DNA of 64,000 nucleotides from positions 13,675,016-13,739,015 of the forward strand of contig NW_024037051.1 of NCBI RefSeq assembly GCF_015706575.1. The letters are read 5' to 3'. Made by a program: the position numbers and the translations under genes. Below the pieces are notes generated by a model. It did no database searches. It was not told where the DNA came from and saw only the letters and a list, made by a program, of their open reading frames with translations. Source of the stretch: Patiria miniata. Lineage: Eukaryota; Echinodermata; Asteroidea; Valvatida; Asterinidae. This document shows, one piece after another, positions 44,169 to 56,917 of this stretch (within the stretch, counting starts at the first letter, position 1; each line of letters starts with the position of its first letter).

Positions 44169-44711
44169 AGCCCGAGTCCATCATTTGCAGCTATCCAAAA
44201 AGTAGCTAGCGTAATTATTGTTGAAAAACATACTTGGTTGAAAGATAGTAAAGGGACTAAATTCACTGTGAAATTGTTCTTTCTGGCAAGCTGTCAGTTT
44301 GAAGTAATCAACGAAAGAAGGCCTTTCCAACGGTGCTTCTTAAGACGCACGGTAGGACAATTTAAATTAGTAGTTCGTTTTGTTATGCAGCGAAGCGCGC
44401 GCAATAACTGGCTCGACGCACACGCACCCCCGGTTGCTATAATTCGTCGGATCAGTGCGCGACATAGCGTAGCTGCATTCGGCTTAGCGAGAATGTGTCT
44501 CGGACGCTGAATTCAGGCGCAATTCAAAACATGATTCAGCAACTTTTGATTTGAAATCGAGATCCTAGCATGATGTTTTTTTCCAAATATACAGCTGAAA
44601 CTGAGCTGAAACTTCATCAGGTTAGTTGTTCAGCACCCTTCTTCAGATTTTGAGCACTTTTATTGCTTCAAACGAACACAATGCACAAATTACAAATGAT
44701 GGACTATAACT
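44169..44711. mobile_element. TTAA-flanked MITE (Kolobok or piggyBac type), copy 2
   Basis: Same family as 8709-9219, about 80-85% similar by eye, with an additional ~35 bp (GGCTTAGCGAGAATGTGTCT region). TTAA flanks both ends (44165-44168 and 44712-44715). Confidence 0.8.
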
Positions 44712-44715
44712 TTAA

Positions 44716-45146
44716 CACCGCAAGCGTCGTGCGCACGGTAACCAGGGCGTTAATGCGTTTGTATTCCATACCGGTGCGTCATCGAAACCGATACGCCCAA
44801 AACCGAAACGCACGATCAGCAAATGAGCGTTTCATTTTGCTCTACGCAAACAGCGCAACGTATGCTCGTCCCTCCGCTGCAGATGCTTTTTGCCGTGACG
44901 TTTGTTGAACCGTCATGACGCGCTTAAGATATTTGCGTATCTTCTACTTGCGCGTTGCATTTTTAGAGTACACATTTAAAATTCAATCCATCTATTTTGA
45001 TTGTGTTCTACAAACACGCACATAAATTCAAAGTGTCTGCGCCCAGAGCGGCTTCACACGCGCAAGAATAAGGAGTTAGCACTCTAGTAATTTAATATAG
45101 CTCTATGCTTATAAGTGAGATTAGTAAAGATGACAGATACAAACAA
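44716..45146. other. CG-containing intergenic stretch
   Basis: Unusually CpG-rich for this window between 44720 and 44935 (CGCGCTT, GCGCGTTGC, CGTCATGACG). No exon recognised. If the candidate secreted-peptide gene continues, its next exon should lie here or further left. Confidence 0.4.
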
Positions 45147-45879
45147 TCACGCAAACCTACACTCGGTCATGTATTGCCGCAGGTATTCCAGAAGCAACTC
45201 ATCTTTGGCCGATTTCTCTGAGAAAAGTAAACAAAAAGTGAAATCCAAACCAAGTCAAAAAAGTGGATAGACATACAAATGTTATAGTTGTGTAATGTTA
45301 TTGTTATGTTTTCTCTAAGATGTTCGTCATATATTTTGTATCGCAAACTTGAATTGTACCTTTAATGTTATTTAATATAATACTTAATATGTCTCCGTCC
45401 TTTGAATATTTATGGTATGGCTGTTCTATACTCGTAAGCCATTAATACTCATTTACTGTGTTTGATGCTTAGAAGTATAAATAATTCGTCTGTTTTTGTG
45501 TAATGGCATGCTTAAAACAAGCTACAACACAATACAATTTTTGCTACCTCTACCAGTCTTTACATCTTAACCAAGACTGGTATTATTCCTCATTTCTGCC
45601 GTTATACGAGGAAATGCATGTGTTTGCGAATAGTTTAATTCCCAATCGTCTAGACAAAGCGCAGTTAGAGGATAAAGACGGGGTCAAAAAGACTGTGTGC
45701 CAAATGCCATGCTTGTATCATCAAAGGCACAATTCCCTCAAATACTTCCCTATCTGTCCCACTTTAAGTCTTACATAGGGTCTATCTTACAATCACATGA
45801 ACATGTACATACCTTGAAGTGCCGTCGCGCATACACAGCTGAGGCACATCAAGAGAATCACACAGGCGTGTCCCTTCAT
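45147..45879 (-). CDS. Candidate small secreted-peptide gene, two exons seen
   Basis: Exon 1 (45813-45879) starts at an ATG and codes a 22-residue signal peptide with core ACVILLMCLSCVCATA. It ends one base into a codon at a strong GTATGT donor. Exon 2 (45147-45217) follows a good acceptor (TTTACTTTTCTCAG), and its two leading bases complete the codon in frame: EKSAKDELLLEYLRQYMTE, then CRFA and a TGA. Either the product is a 45-residue precursor, or exon 2 splices on from GTAGGT at 45160-45155, which would make it a symmetrical phase 1-1 exon with further exons unseen. The acidic, Leu-rich segment resembles the pro-region of peptide-hormone precursors (calcitonin-type is one possibility), but I recognise no mature peptide or dibasic site. 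The family is not identified. Confidence 0.5.
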
Positions 45880-46867
45880 TTCAAGTCTCTTCTGTTCTTT
45901 TTTAACGAAAAAAAAAATGGAGCAGTCATGTTGGAAAGACGTTTGTATTGATACACCGTGGAAGTGACCATGGGAAGTGAAAAGTCCCAGCACCCATCTT
46001 TGGTTTAATTGTACACACGGATGTCGCTAGAGAAGGGGTGTTGGGTCCATCCACCCAATCAAACGGTTTGTCGGCAAAACTGTCGTCCTGACGGCAAATA
46101 TACTTTAGTTTATTAGGTTGTGTATATAATACACGAGTGCCACTAGTGAGCGCAAATTTGCATCCTTGTGGAGACATTTCCACAATAGGGAACAAAAGAT
46201 TGTATAGGTTTCCACAGGGCAATTTCTATAGATGAATAGGTCTCCACAAGGTTTTCACGAAGTAGATATATGGATTTTACCCCAAAACTAGGAATTTCCA
46301 AGGTGGGTTGATTTGTCGCAAATGGAAGAGTTTTAGAAAAGGGATATTAAGTCCGAATTTCAGCTAAGGAAATTAATTCTGGTTAAAATAAGAGCATTTT
46401 GGAACTTCACTTTCAAACTCGAAAACTTTACTACACGAGAACAAGGAAATTTCTCCACAAGGATACAAATTTGAGCGTGTGTGAAGGGGTGTGAGAACCC
46501 CCATCAATTGGTTTTGTCTGAAAAATTGTCGTCCTGTCGGTAACTATACTTTGGTTTGAGTACACACGAGTACCACTAGAAAAGGGTTGGGGTGAAATAC
46601 ATTTTGGCAAAATTGTCGTCCTGTCCAATATATGCTTTGACGAGTGGCGCAACCTATCTTCCCATAATTGTTTGAAGATCGTTCGCTTTGAATAGTGCGG
46701 CCCGGGGGTAGACGCCATCCAACTTTTGGAGGCACTGATCGACATGCCCCAAAAGTTGGATGGTGTCCACCCCGGGCTAGCTTCCAGTACAGACGGCCTG
46801 TCGACAATTTTCTGTCAACACCCTCCATAAAAATTAACATTGGTAGGCGACGCCCTGTATTTGCAGG
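45880..46867. other. Intergenic, one strong hairpin
   Basis: A 28 bp near-perfect inverted repeat (CCCGGGGGTAGACGCCATCC arm at 46701-46729, partner 46749-46776) encloses a 19 nt loop. AAAATTGTCGTCCTG-like phrases recur at about 46076, 46511 and 46610, a weak dispersed repeat. No gene supported. Confidence 0.5.
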
Positions 46868-47104
46868 GGCCGTATCATAAGTCCGACGCCTCATAGGTCC
46901 GACGCCTCATAAGTCCGAAATTTCGGACTTATGAGGCGTCTGAGTTATGAGGCATAACATTTATTTATTCCGCCTCATAGGTCCGACGCCTCATAAGTCC
47001 GACGCCTCATAAGTCCGACAACGGAAAAACGAGGCGTTTAATTTGTCGGACTTACGAAGCGTCGGAGCTATGAGGCGTCGGACCTATGAGGCATCGGACT
47101 TAGG
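46868..47104. repeat. Palindromic block of 16 bp unit GTCCGACGCCTCATAA
   Basis: Forward units at 46878-46918 and 46977-47018 face inverted units at 46921-46945 and 47043-47100, making nested stem-loops. AAGTCCGAAATTTCGGACTT is a perfect 20 bp palindrome at the centre. The unit matches the 39215/41020 unit in length and in the GTCCGA...CAT framework. Confidence 0.85.
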
Positions 47105-47138
47105 AAAAACTCTGAATGGGCATGATCTGACAGGGCAA

Positions 47139-47690
47139 TATAGTCCAGGCAAAATACTTCATTTTTTGAGTGAACCTCAAACAAATTGCAACAGAATTTT
47201 TTTCACCACGGTGCATTTCTATAAGGTCCCTAAAATGACATACTAAAAGTCCAAAAAAATCCAAGTGGTGGAAATATGCCTAATTTGCATAAATCCAAAA
47301 TGGCCGAAATTTTTTGGACTTTCACATTGATTTGGTCATATTTCTTATATTCGTTAGCTTTTTCAGGTACTTAAAACGACAATTGTAGTCCGTTTACATT
47401 GATTTCATAATTATTCTAGTCCTACGTAACTTTCAAGATCCCCATGTTTCCCAAATTTGCCATATGCCGTACAATAATTTTCATAAATGCAATATATTAA
47501 TTTGCATAAATTAAAGTTAAAATTATGGCTGTCATGTGTGGACATGTCACAATTGAATTTTCCTGATAATCCAAGTTCAGTTATTTACTAAATATCACAC
47601 CACAGTGCATTTCTATAAGGCCCCTAAAAGGTCCAAAAATCCAAGTGGTGGAAATATGCCTAATTTGCATAAATTCAAAATGGCCACTTA
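47139..47690 (-). repeat. Inverted copy of the 61-62.9 kb repeat (left end)
   Basis: Starts TATAGTCCAGGCAAAATACT and contains ATCCAAGTGGTGGAAATATG, CATTGATTTCATAATTATTC and TAATTTGCATAAATTAAAGT. These are the reverse complements of phrases repeated at 61074-62860. Together they bound the 47.1-62.9 kb block in inverted orientation. Confidence 0.75.
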
Positions 47691-47700
47691 AACCATGATT

Positions 47701-47810
47701 GAGTGGTCGGGCACAACCCGACCACTGATTGGAGTTGTTACGATTAATCTTCTTTGAGTGGTCGGGCACAACCCGACCACTCTTTGGATTTGTTGCGATT
47801 AATCTTTCTT
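47701..47810. repeat. 55 bp tandem pair around palindrome GTGGTCGGGCACAACCCGAC
   Basis: Two copies, at 47701 and 47756, each with the palindrome GTGGTCGGG...CCCGACCAC and a GTTRCGATTAATCTT tail, followed by a CTTT microsatellite. Confidence 0.8.
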
Positions 47811-48640
47811 TCTTTCTTTCTTTCTTTTTCCGGACAATACTTCTCCGCGGGTTTTCTCTTAAACGGTATATGGTATGAACTTGTAACTTTCAATATATAT
47901 CGACCCTCATCCGAAGTGGTGCATATTACTCTGACGTCATGATTATGTCATCAGGTGTCAAATTACAAGTGATTTTAACTGAACAAGTGACCAAATACTT
48001 TCACTTATAACTCTTGAACTAAATCATTGATGTTTGTATTCTGTAATCAGATAGACCATTAATCGCTAACTATTTTTTGCCGTGTACGTAAACTCGCTTG
48101 ACCTTTACTTCCGGGTCTACCGGAAGGTCAAAGTTAAATGAATTCAAAATGAAGACGTGAGCCTGAAATCAAAACAAAGCAACATTTCTTCCGAACGGTT
48201 CACGGTATGATCACAAAACCTTGTGTGAACTTGTACCTTGTTACGAAGATGTTATAGTTTTTGTTACGCCATCATGACGTCATCAGGTATCAAATTACAA
48301 GCGATTTAAGGGCAAATTTTGACAAAATAGTTTGCGCATATCTTTTGAACTAAATAGAGTATCGTGTTCGTTTTTTCATGAGGTTGTAGACTATGCCGTG
48401 AGGAACATTTCTTGTCCCCAGACACAAAACCGCTTGACCTTTACTTCCGGTGTTACCTGAATATAGCTCAAAAGCGGAAGCATTTTACTGCAGACACATA
48501 TATTATAAAAGTTTTTGGTGAAGAATGCCAGACACAAAAACAGTGTGATGGCGTCATCATCCGGAAGTCAAAGTCGTTTGACCTTTCCTTCCGGGGCTGC
48601 CAGAAGGTCAAAGTTAGGTGAATTCAAAATATAGAAATTA
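47805..48640. repeat. Dispersed repeat, copy 1 of a 1.35 kb-spaced duplication
   Basis: Begins after (CTTT)n with CCGGACAATACTTCTCCGCG and contains TGACCTTTACTTCCGGGTCT then ACCGGAAGGTCAAAGTTA. The second copy starts at 49170. Non-coding; the family is not identified. Confidence 0.7.
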
Positions 48641-49160
48641 GCCTCAAATAAAAGGAAAACAAGATTTCTTTCCATAACCGATTGAAATCACGCCTCACCA
48701 GTTTACCTCTCATATCTGAATGCTGAAAATTAATATTTCCACAGCATGTAGCAACAACCTTTCCTGTCGTAAAGTCAGTGCAGAATTGTATTATGCCCAT
48801 GCAAAAGAAAAAAAAACAACTAAAAAGCCATTTTATGTGATTAGCATATGTTGCATAAACTCCAACGACGTAAGAGGCTCCGGCAAGTCTACCAATAGTC
48901 CCAACTGGTTGTATGCTTGAGTAGCCATCCATGCAGCACCAGATGTGCGCTTCCTGATAGGCCTACAAGTCTTGTCGAGGTAGCAACAAGTTCAACTGCA
49001 GGTTGTGTGATTTTCTATGTGAAAAACACAGGGTAATGGATATGCAGGGTAATTGGAGGAGTATTGTGCAGTTCAATTATGATTAAGTCACTGTAAACAC
49101 AAGAAAATATGCCAGCCGGACCACTCTGCGTTTGTAACTCAACACACGCGAATCTCTAGT
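48641..49160. repeat. First copy of the 50.4 kb unit leader
   Basis: Homologous to 50355-50920, and to its counterparts in the tandem units, over ACCGATTGAAATC...GCAACAAGTTCAACTGCAGG and on to ATGCCAGCC. More diverged than those units are from each other, so it is an older relative. Confidence 0.75.
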
Positions 49161-50020
49161 TCTTTCTTTCTTTCTTTCTTTTTTCCGGACAATAAGTTTC
49201 CGCGGATTTTCTCATAAACAGTATATGGTATGAACTTGTAACTTTCAACATATATCGACCCTCGTCCCAAGTGGTGCATATTTTCTGACTTCATGATGAC
49301 GTCATTGGGTGTCAAATTACAAGCGATTTTAGAGAAAAAATGGGCCAAATACTTTCACCTTTAACTCTTAAACTAAGTGATCAATTACGTTTCAACTTTG
49401 CAATCAGATAGACCATTAGTTGATAAACATTTTTTGTCGTGTACGTGAACTCGCTTGACCTTTACTTCCGGGTCTACCGGAAGGTCAAAGTTACGTGAAT
49501 TCAAAATGAAGACTTAAGCCTGAAATTCAAACAAAGCAAAATTTCTTCCGAACGGTTTACGGGATGATCATAAAACCTAGTGTGAATGTGTACCATGTTA
49601 CGAAGATGTTATAAATTTGGTTACGTCATCATGACGTAATGTAAGGGCAAAGTGATGGAAGGGCAAATTTTGACAAAATAGTTTGAGCTATACTTTTGAA
49701 CTCAGTAGAGTATCGTGTTCGTTTTTTCTTGAGGTTGTAGACTATGCCTTGAGTAACATTTCTTGTTCCCGGACACGAAACCGCTTGACCTTTACTTCCG
49801 GTGTTACCGGAAGTGCAATAAAAACTGAATATAACTAGGAAGAGGAAGTATTTTACTACATTTTACTACGTTTTACTATATTTGTTGGAACAAATAAGAA
49901 AGCGGCTGCTTACAATAATAGTACTGCTACCACATAATTTCATCATATTTGTTCACCAGGGACTGCAAAATCACAGCTCTTATAAGAATAAACCCAGGGG
50001 AGGATCCAGAAATTTGTACA
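49161..50020. repeat. Dispersed repeat, copy 2
   Basis: Direct repeat of 47805-48640 at an offset of about 1355 bp, with several indels. The two copies and their following leaders make two successive blocks ahead of the 3.35 kb array. Confidence 0.7.
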
Positions 50021-50421
50021 AAATCACACAAAGCATTCAAAACTAATATTCTTTTTTCTGATTTCTTTCGGCGTAACTCGCATATCAACACTGATTCTTT
50101 AATTCGTACCTTTATGCAGAAATTTAATAGTTCGACAGTGTAGCCACAAACTTTTTTTTTCGTTATCTCAGTGCAGAAATTTAGGAAGCCCATGCGTGCA
50201 AAAGACATAAGCCATTTTATTTTTGATATTGAGATAATCAAATGTTGCATATATTAAGCTCCAAACACGTCATAGAGGCTCCCTCAAGTCTACCGATTCC
50301 GATTCTGACCATGAATTCAATTCTAATATTCTCGTCCATTTTCTGATATTTTTAGCCATAACCGATTGAAATCGCACCTCGCCAGTTTTCCTCTCATATC
50401 TGAATGCTGAAAATTAATATT
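50021..50421. other. Lead-in to the 3.35 kb array
   Basis: Partial, diverged copies of the leader motifs (GCAGAAATTTA, CCATGCGTGCAAAAGACATA, ACGTCATAGAGGCTCC). No gene. Confidence 0.5.
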
Positions 50422-51154
50422 TCTACAGCGTGTAGCCACAAACTTTTCTGTCGTAAACTCAGTTAGCATAATTATGTTTCATAATCTTTAACGACGTGAG
50501 ACGCTCTGTCAATTCTACCAATGTCGTAACTTTAGTGCAGAATTTTATTATGCCCATGCAAAAGACAAAAAAACAAAAAAACAAACCAGCCATTTTATTT
50601 TAAGATTAGCATAATTCTGTTGTATAAACTCCAACCACGTTAGAGGCTTCGTTAACTCAACCAATAGTCCCAACTGGTTGTATGCTTGAGTAGCCATCCA
50701 TGCAGCACCAGATGTGCGCTTCCTGATAGGCCTACAAGTCTTGCCCAGGTAGCAACAAGTTCAACTGCAGGTTGTGTGATTTTCTTTGTGAAAAACACAG
50801 GGTAATGGGTGCAGGGTAAAGGGAGGGGTAATGTGCAGTTCAATTATGATTAAGTCACTGTAAACACAAGAAAATATGCCAGCCCGACCACTCTGCGTTA
50901 GTAACTCAACCATTGCGAACCTCTAGTTTTCATATTGATTTTGCCATAACTCTCGTCCTACATTGCTTTTTGGGGTACTTTAAACAACAATTTGTCCTTT
51001 TACATTGATTTCATCATTATGCTAGTCCTGGGTACCTTTCTAGGTCCCTATGTTTCCCAAATTTGCCAAATGCCGTATAATAATCTTCCCATACGAACGG
51101 ACAAACCGCCAGCACCACCATCACTACTTGAGGTCATCAGATGTGGGTGTAAGA

Positions 51155-51329
51155 AGCGTTCTTTCGTTTTGGACGGTTAGTCATGACGGTTCGTGACAGC
51201 TCGTCATGACGGTCGTCGTGGCAAATCACATTCCTCGCTAAAACGAAAGGGCGTGATCAATGGATCTTGGCCAATCAACTGGCTCCTCTGTACGGAAAAC
51301 TTTGTTGTTCGGGAATAAAGACTTTAGAT
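51155..51329 (+). repeat. Left TIR (about 175 bp) of the transposon in the tandem unit
   Basis: From AGCGTTCTTTCGTTTTGGAC to AATAAAGACTTTAGA. It is the reverse complement of 60210-60386 with a few mismatches and a short indel. It includes TTAGTCATGACGGTTCGTGA and TTGGCCAATCAACTGGCTCC. Repeated at the equivalent positions of units 2 and 3. Confidence 0.85.
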
Positions 51330-51594
51330 TATTATTCAAATAATTATGGAACGCACACACACACCTACCTGCCAGGGACTGCCACGTCGAATGCCATGGG
51401 CGTCGCCAGGATTTTTTCTAGAGGTGGGTAATGCACATTTCGCCCCCCCCCCCGAAAAAAAAACAACAACAAACAAATACCTGTACTTTTTCCAGCATAT
51501 TCTCAATTTATCTTTTTTCGAGGGTGGGCATGGGGGCATTTACCCACCACTCTTTTGATGATAAAAAGTAGTAATTAAATAGTAAAGTCTGTCA

Positions 51595-51852
51595 GGAGCA
51601 AGTGTGGCCCATTGGGCCATGGGCAGCGCCGGCATTTATCTCCGGTTTTTAGAGAATATTTCTATTTCCCCTGGATGGGATGCTAGTCCATCGCAGGTTA
51701 CTCCACAGCTAATACCGGCACCCATTTATACTCCTGGTTGGAGAGAGGCAAGCGTGGATGAAGTCTGCCCTAGCACACAACATAATGGCCAGCACCTGAA
51801 TTCGAACTCCTGACCCTCTGATCATGAGTCACAAACCCTAACCACACTACGG
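51595..51852 (-). repeat. tRNA-derived SINE with L2-like tail (also in units 2 and 3)
   Basis: Read on the minus strand: an A-box-like GTGGTTAGGGTTTG, then a B box GGAGTTCGAATTC. The tail contains TGCGATGGACTAGCATCCCA then TCCAGGGG, a phrase I recall from L2/CR1-type LINE 3' ends shared by many SINEs. Equivalent copies are near 54945-55200 and 58295-58550. Confidence 0.7.
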
Positions 51853-53570
51853 CACAAAAAGGAGTTTGATCACTGCTTGCTCAATTGGAAGTTGGTTGCT
51901 GCCTCGGCAAATAATATGGAAGACATAATCTAACTTTTGAAGCGCATTTCTGGTGCTGCACATGGCTACCCGAAAATAAAAACGTCAAACTTCAATTTGG
52001 AGATTGACGGATCCTCTAAAGTCCTTGGAGTTATTGTAACACATGCCTGTCATCTAAAAATACACAAAATTATGGCTGTTTTGTCTTTGCACAGACGTAA
52101 TAAAATTATATTCTGAATTATCGAAAGAACGGTTCGTGGCTAGACTGTACGAATCATAATTTTCTGCATAAGCAATAAAATATGCTCAATATTTTCTAAA
52201 AAAAAGAAGAAAAAAAAAAGGATTTTGTGGCTTTTTGGTTTTTGCAGGGCATAATACAAGTTTGCTCTGTTATTTTTTGGTCCCATTTTAATAGTTTATC
52301 AAATTAGGCAGCTGCTGAACGGCAGAGAGGATTTGCAACCGCCCCCTCTAAATCTGATACTGTAGAAGGAGGCTTGTTGGAAACGAGAGGCTGCAATTAT
52401 TGTCCATTTGTCTTTTGTTCTTCCTCGTTTCTACTCATGAATATTAATTTGTGAAGACAATTTATTTTAAAGCCAGCCATCCAGTCAACGTAATAGAAGC
52501 AGAAAAAAAGCTGCCTAATATGGGAGACGTGATCCACTTTTTTTGGTTCACATTATGACTACTCAAAAACATAAGCAGTGTCGGTAGACTTCAATTTGGA
52601 ATTTGACAGAGCCTCTGAGTCCCTGGAGTTTATGTAACATATGCTTATCATCTAAAAATACATGTTTTTTATTACGTTCTGCTGAAACTAAACTGGTGAG
52701 GTACCATTGCAATCAGTTATGGCGAAAAAAAGAGAAGTGTATGAAATAAAATAATTCTTGTTATTTCGCCCTGGGGTTGTGGTGCGTGTGCCCTTGGGCA
52801 AAGCACTTAATTTGCCACTCATTTGGCCCACCCAGGATTTTTTTTTGTAGTGGGGCAAAGCAAATTAATTGTCCCCCAAAATCCTTGTATTCTCTCTAGC
52901 ATATTTTCAATTGATCATTTTGTTTTTGGGTGGGCGGGGGACATTTGCCCACCCCACCCCCAGTGACACCCCTGCAGACGCCCATTTTGTTAAATGTGTA
53001 TTAAATTAATAGCAAATATGACTTAAACTAGGCAGGAGGCACATGTCGTGCAATGTTTAGAATTCTGAAAGAAAAGAATTGAGAAAAAAACCTCTTCCAT
53101 GCAGGCACAGATGAAGTCGCACAGAAAAATGAAGGATTATGGGGTATATTGCAAAAGTGGCATTTTAGTGTTTGAATCCACATGTACATAGTATATATAA
53201 ACACATGCACTGGGTTCAAAACTACATGTAGTGATGAAAGTTTGCCAATTTATTCTCGCAATAAACAAATGAACCCTGTAATCCATCATGTTTTTGTACG
53301 AGTTCATCGGCGCCCTAAGACAGTCCCTGCATGAAAGAGATTTCTTCCTGCTCTTTTTCTTTAAGAACAACGCGTGGTAAATAAATGTAGGGCCTATGGC
53401 CTTGTACCCCTTTTGAAACTCCCGCACTAATCCTATTCAAAGTGAGCAACTGCATGGGCTGGCTTTCAATTTTCATTGTTGTTGCATTCGATTTCAATTT
53501 GCATTGTTGTTGCATTCTAAAGTCTTTATTACGAATGACAAAGTTTACCGTACAGAGGAGCCAGTTGATT

Positions 53571-56500
53571 TCTACAGCGTGTAGCCACAAACTTTTCTGT
53601 CGTAAACTCAGTGCAGAACTTTATTATGCCCATGCAAAAGAAAAAAACCCATAAAAGCCATTTTATGATGAAATTAGCATATGTTGCATAAAATCCAACG
53701 ACGTTAGAGGCTCCGTCAAGTCTACCGTTGTCGTAAATTCAGCGCAGAATTTTATTATACCCATGCAAAAGACCAAGAAAAAAAACAAAATAAAAGCAAT
53801 TTTACCTTAAAATTAGCATAATTATGTTTCATAATCTTTAACGACGTGAGACGCTCTGTCAATTCTACCAATGTCGTAACTTTAGTGCAGAATTTTATTA
53901 TGCCCATGCAAAAGACAAAAAAAACAAAAAACAAACCAGCCATTTTATTTTAAGATTAGCATAATTCTGTTGTATAAACTCCAACCACGTTAGAGGCTTC
54001 GTTAACTCAACCAATAGTCCCAACTGGTTGTATGCTTGAGTAGCCATCCATGCAGCACCAGATGTGCGCTTCCTGATAGGCCTACAAGTCTTGCCCAGGT
54101 AGCAACAAGTTCAACTGCAGGTTGTGTGATTTTCTTTGTGAAAAACACAGGGTAATGGGTGCAGGGTAAAGGGAGGGGTAATGTGCAGTTCAATTATGAT
54201 TAAGTCACTGTAAACACAAGAAAATATGCCAGCCCGACCACTCTGCGTTTGTAACTCAACCATTGCGAACCTCTAGTTTTCATATTGATTTTGCCATAAC
54301 TCTCGTCCTACATTGCTTTTTGGGGTACTTTAAACAACAATTTGTCCTTTTACATTGATTTCATCATTATGCTAGTCCTGGGTACCTTTCTAGGTCCCTA
54401 TGTTTCCCAAATTTGCCAAATGCCGTATAATAATCTTCCCATACGAACGGACAAACCGCCAGCACCACCATCACTACTTGAGGTCATCAGATGTGGGTGT
54501 AAGAAGCGTTCTTTCGTTTTGGACGGTTAGTCATGACGGTTCGTGACAGCTCGTCATGACGGTCGTCGTGGCAAATCACATTCCTCGCTAAAACGAAAGG
54601 GCGTGATCAATGGATCTTGGCCAATCAACTGGCTCCTCTGTACGGTAAACTTTGTTGTTCGGGAATAAAGACTTTAGATTATTATTCAAATAATTATGGA
54701 ACGCACACACACACCTACCTGCCAGGGACTGCCACGTCGAATGCCATGGGCGTCGCCAGGATTTTTTCTAGAGGTGGGAAATGCACATTTCGCCCCCCCC
54801 CCCCGAAAAAAAAACAACAACAAACAAATACCTGTACTTTTTCCAGCATATTCTCAATTTATCTTTTTTCGAGGGTGGGCATGGGGGCATTTACCCACCA
54901 CTCTTTTGATGATAAAAAGTAGTAATTAAATAGTAAAGTCTGTCAGGAGCAAGTGTGGCCCATTGGGCCATGGGCAGCGCCGGCATTTATCTCCGGTTTT
55001 AGAGAATATTTCTATTTCCCCTGGATGGGATGCTAGTCCATCGCAGGTTACTCCACAGCTAATACCGGCACCCATTTATACTCCTGGTTGGAGAGAGGCA
55101 AGCGTGGATGAAGTCTGCCCTAGCACACAACATAATGGCCAGCACCTGAATTCGAACTCCTGACCCTCTGATCATGAGTCACAAACCCTAACCACACTAC
55201 GGCACAAAAAGGAGTTTGATCACTGCTTGCTCAATTGGAAGTTGGTTGCTGCCTCGGCAAATAATATGGAAGACATAATCTAACTTTTGAAGCGCATTTC
55301 TGGTGCTGCACATGGCTACCCGAAAATAAAAACGTCAAACTTCAATTTGGAGATTGACGGATCCTCTAAAGTCCTTGGAGTTATTGTAACACATGCCTGT
55401 CATCTAAAAATACACAAAATTATGGCTGTTTTGTCTTTGCACAGACGTAATAAAATTATATTCTGAATTATCGAAAGAACGGTTCGTGGCTAGACTGTAC
55501 GAATCAAATTTTCTGCATAAGCAATAAAATATGCTCAATATTTTCTAAAAAAAAGAAGGAAAAAAGGATTTTGTGGCTTTTTGGTTTTTGCAGGGCATAA
55601 TACAAGTTTGCTCTGTTATTTTTTGGTCCCATTTTAATAGTTTATCAAATTAGGCAGCTGCTGAACGGCAGAGAGGATTTGCAACCGCCCCCTCTAAATC
55701 TGATACTGTAGAAGGAGGCTTGTTGGAAACGAGAGGCTGCAATTATTGTCCATTTGTCTTTTGTTCTTCCTCGTTTCTACTCATGAATATTAATTTGTGA
55801 AGACAATTTATTTTAAAGCCAGCCATCCAGTCAACGTAATAGAAGCAGAAAAAAAGCTGCCTAATATGGGAGACGTGATCCACTTTTTTTTGGTTCACAT
55901 TATGACTACTCAAAAACATAAGCAGTGTCGGTAGACTTCAATTTGGAATTTGACAGAGCCTCTGAGTCCCTGGAGTTTATGTAACATATGCTTATCATCT
56001 AAAAATACATGTTTTTTATTACGTTCTGTTGAAACTAAACTGGTGAGGTACCATTGCAATCAGTTATGGCGAAAAAAAGAGAAGTGTATGAAATAAAATA
56101 ATTCTTGTTATTTCGCCCTGGGGTTGTGGTGCGTGTGCCCTTGGGCAAAGCACTTAATTTGCCACTCATTTGGCCCACCCAGGATTTTTTTTTGTAGTGG
56201 GGCAAAGCAAATTAATTGTCCCCCAAAATCCTTGTATTCTCTCTAGCATATTTTCAATTGATCATTTTGTTTTTGGGTGGGCGGGGGACATTTGCCCACC
56301 CCACCCCCAGTGACACCCCTGCAGACGCCCATTTTGTTAAATGTGTATTAAATTAATAGCAAATATGACTTAAACTAGGCAGGAGGCACATGTCGTGCAA
56401 TGTTTAGAATTCTGAAAGAAAAGAATTGAGAAAAAAACCTCTTCCATGCAGGCACAGATGAAGTCGCACAGAAAAATGAAGGATTATGGGGTATATTGCA

Positions 56501-56917
56501 AAAGTGGCATTTTAGTGTTTGAATCCACATGTACATAGTATATATAAACACATGCACTGGGTTCAAAACTACATGTAGTGATGAAAGTTTGCCAATTTAT
56601 TCTCGCAATAAACAAATGAACCCTGTAATCCATCATGTTTTTGTACGAGTTCATCGGCGCCCTAAGACAGTCCCTGCATGAAAGAGATTTCTTCCTGCTC
56701 TTTTTCTTTAAGAACAACGCGTGGTAAATAAATGTAGGGCCTATGGCCTTGTACCCCTTTTGAAACTCCCGCACTAATCCTATTCAAAGTGAGCAACTGC
56801 ATGGGCTGGCTTTCAATTTTCATTGTTGTTGCATTCGATTTCAATTTGCATTGTTGTTGCATTCTAAAGTCTTTATTACGAATGACAAAGTTTACCGTAC
56901 AGAGGAGCCAGTTGATT
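53571..56917. repeat. 3.35 kb tandem unit 2 (3347 bp)
   Basis: Full-length unit with the same junction GTTGATT/TCTACAGCG as unit 1/2 and 2/3. It differs from unit 3 at only a handful of sites (homopolymer lengths, C/T at 56029), so duplication is recent. Its short open frames are identical in each unit and are not genes. Confidence 0.93.

Larger units (their letters stand above)
50422..53570. repeat. 3.35 kb tandem unit 1 (3149 bp, internal deletion)
   Basis: Runs from TCTACAGCGTGTAGCC to CAGAGGAGCCAGTTGATT. It matches units 2 and 3 nearly base for base from about 50465, but lacks about 198 bp near its start, where units 2 and 3 have two extra leader repeats. Contains a flank, a TIR transposon left end at 51155, a reversed tRNA-SINE (51595-51850) and two G/C-run elements (51395-51560 and 52830-52975). 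Confidence 0.9.

Noticed and set aside
45503-45778. 91-codon plus-strand ORF
   Set aside because: It lies opposite the intron of the secreted-peptide candidate and has no family or signal; probably chance.
52830-52975. hAT element inside the 3.35 kb unit (and its relative at 51395-51560)
   Set aside because: The interior G/C runs resemble the hAT MITEs, but neither CAG termini nor an 8 bp duplication could be found, so no class was assigned.
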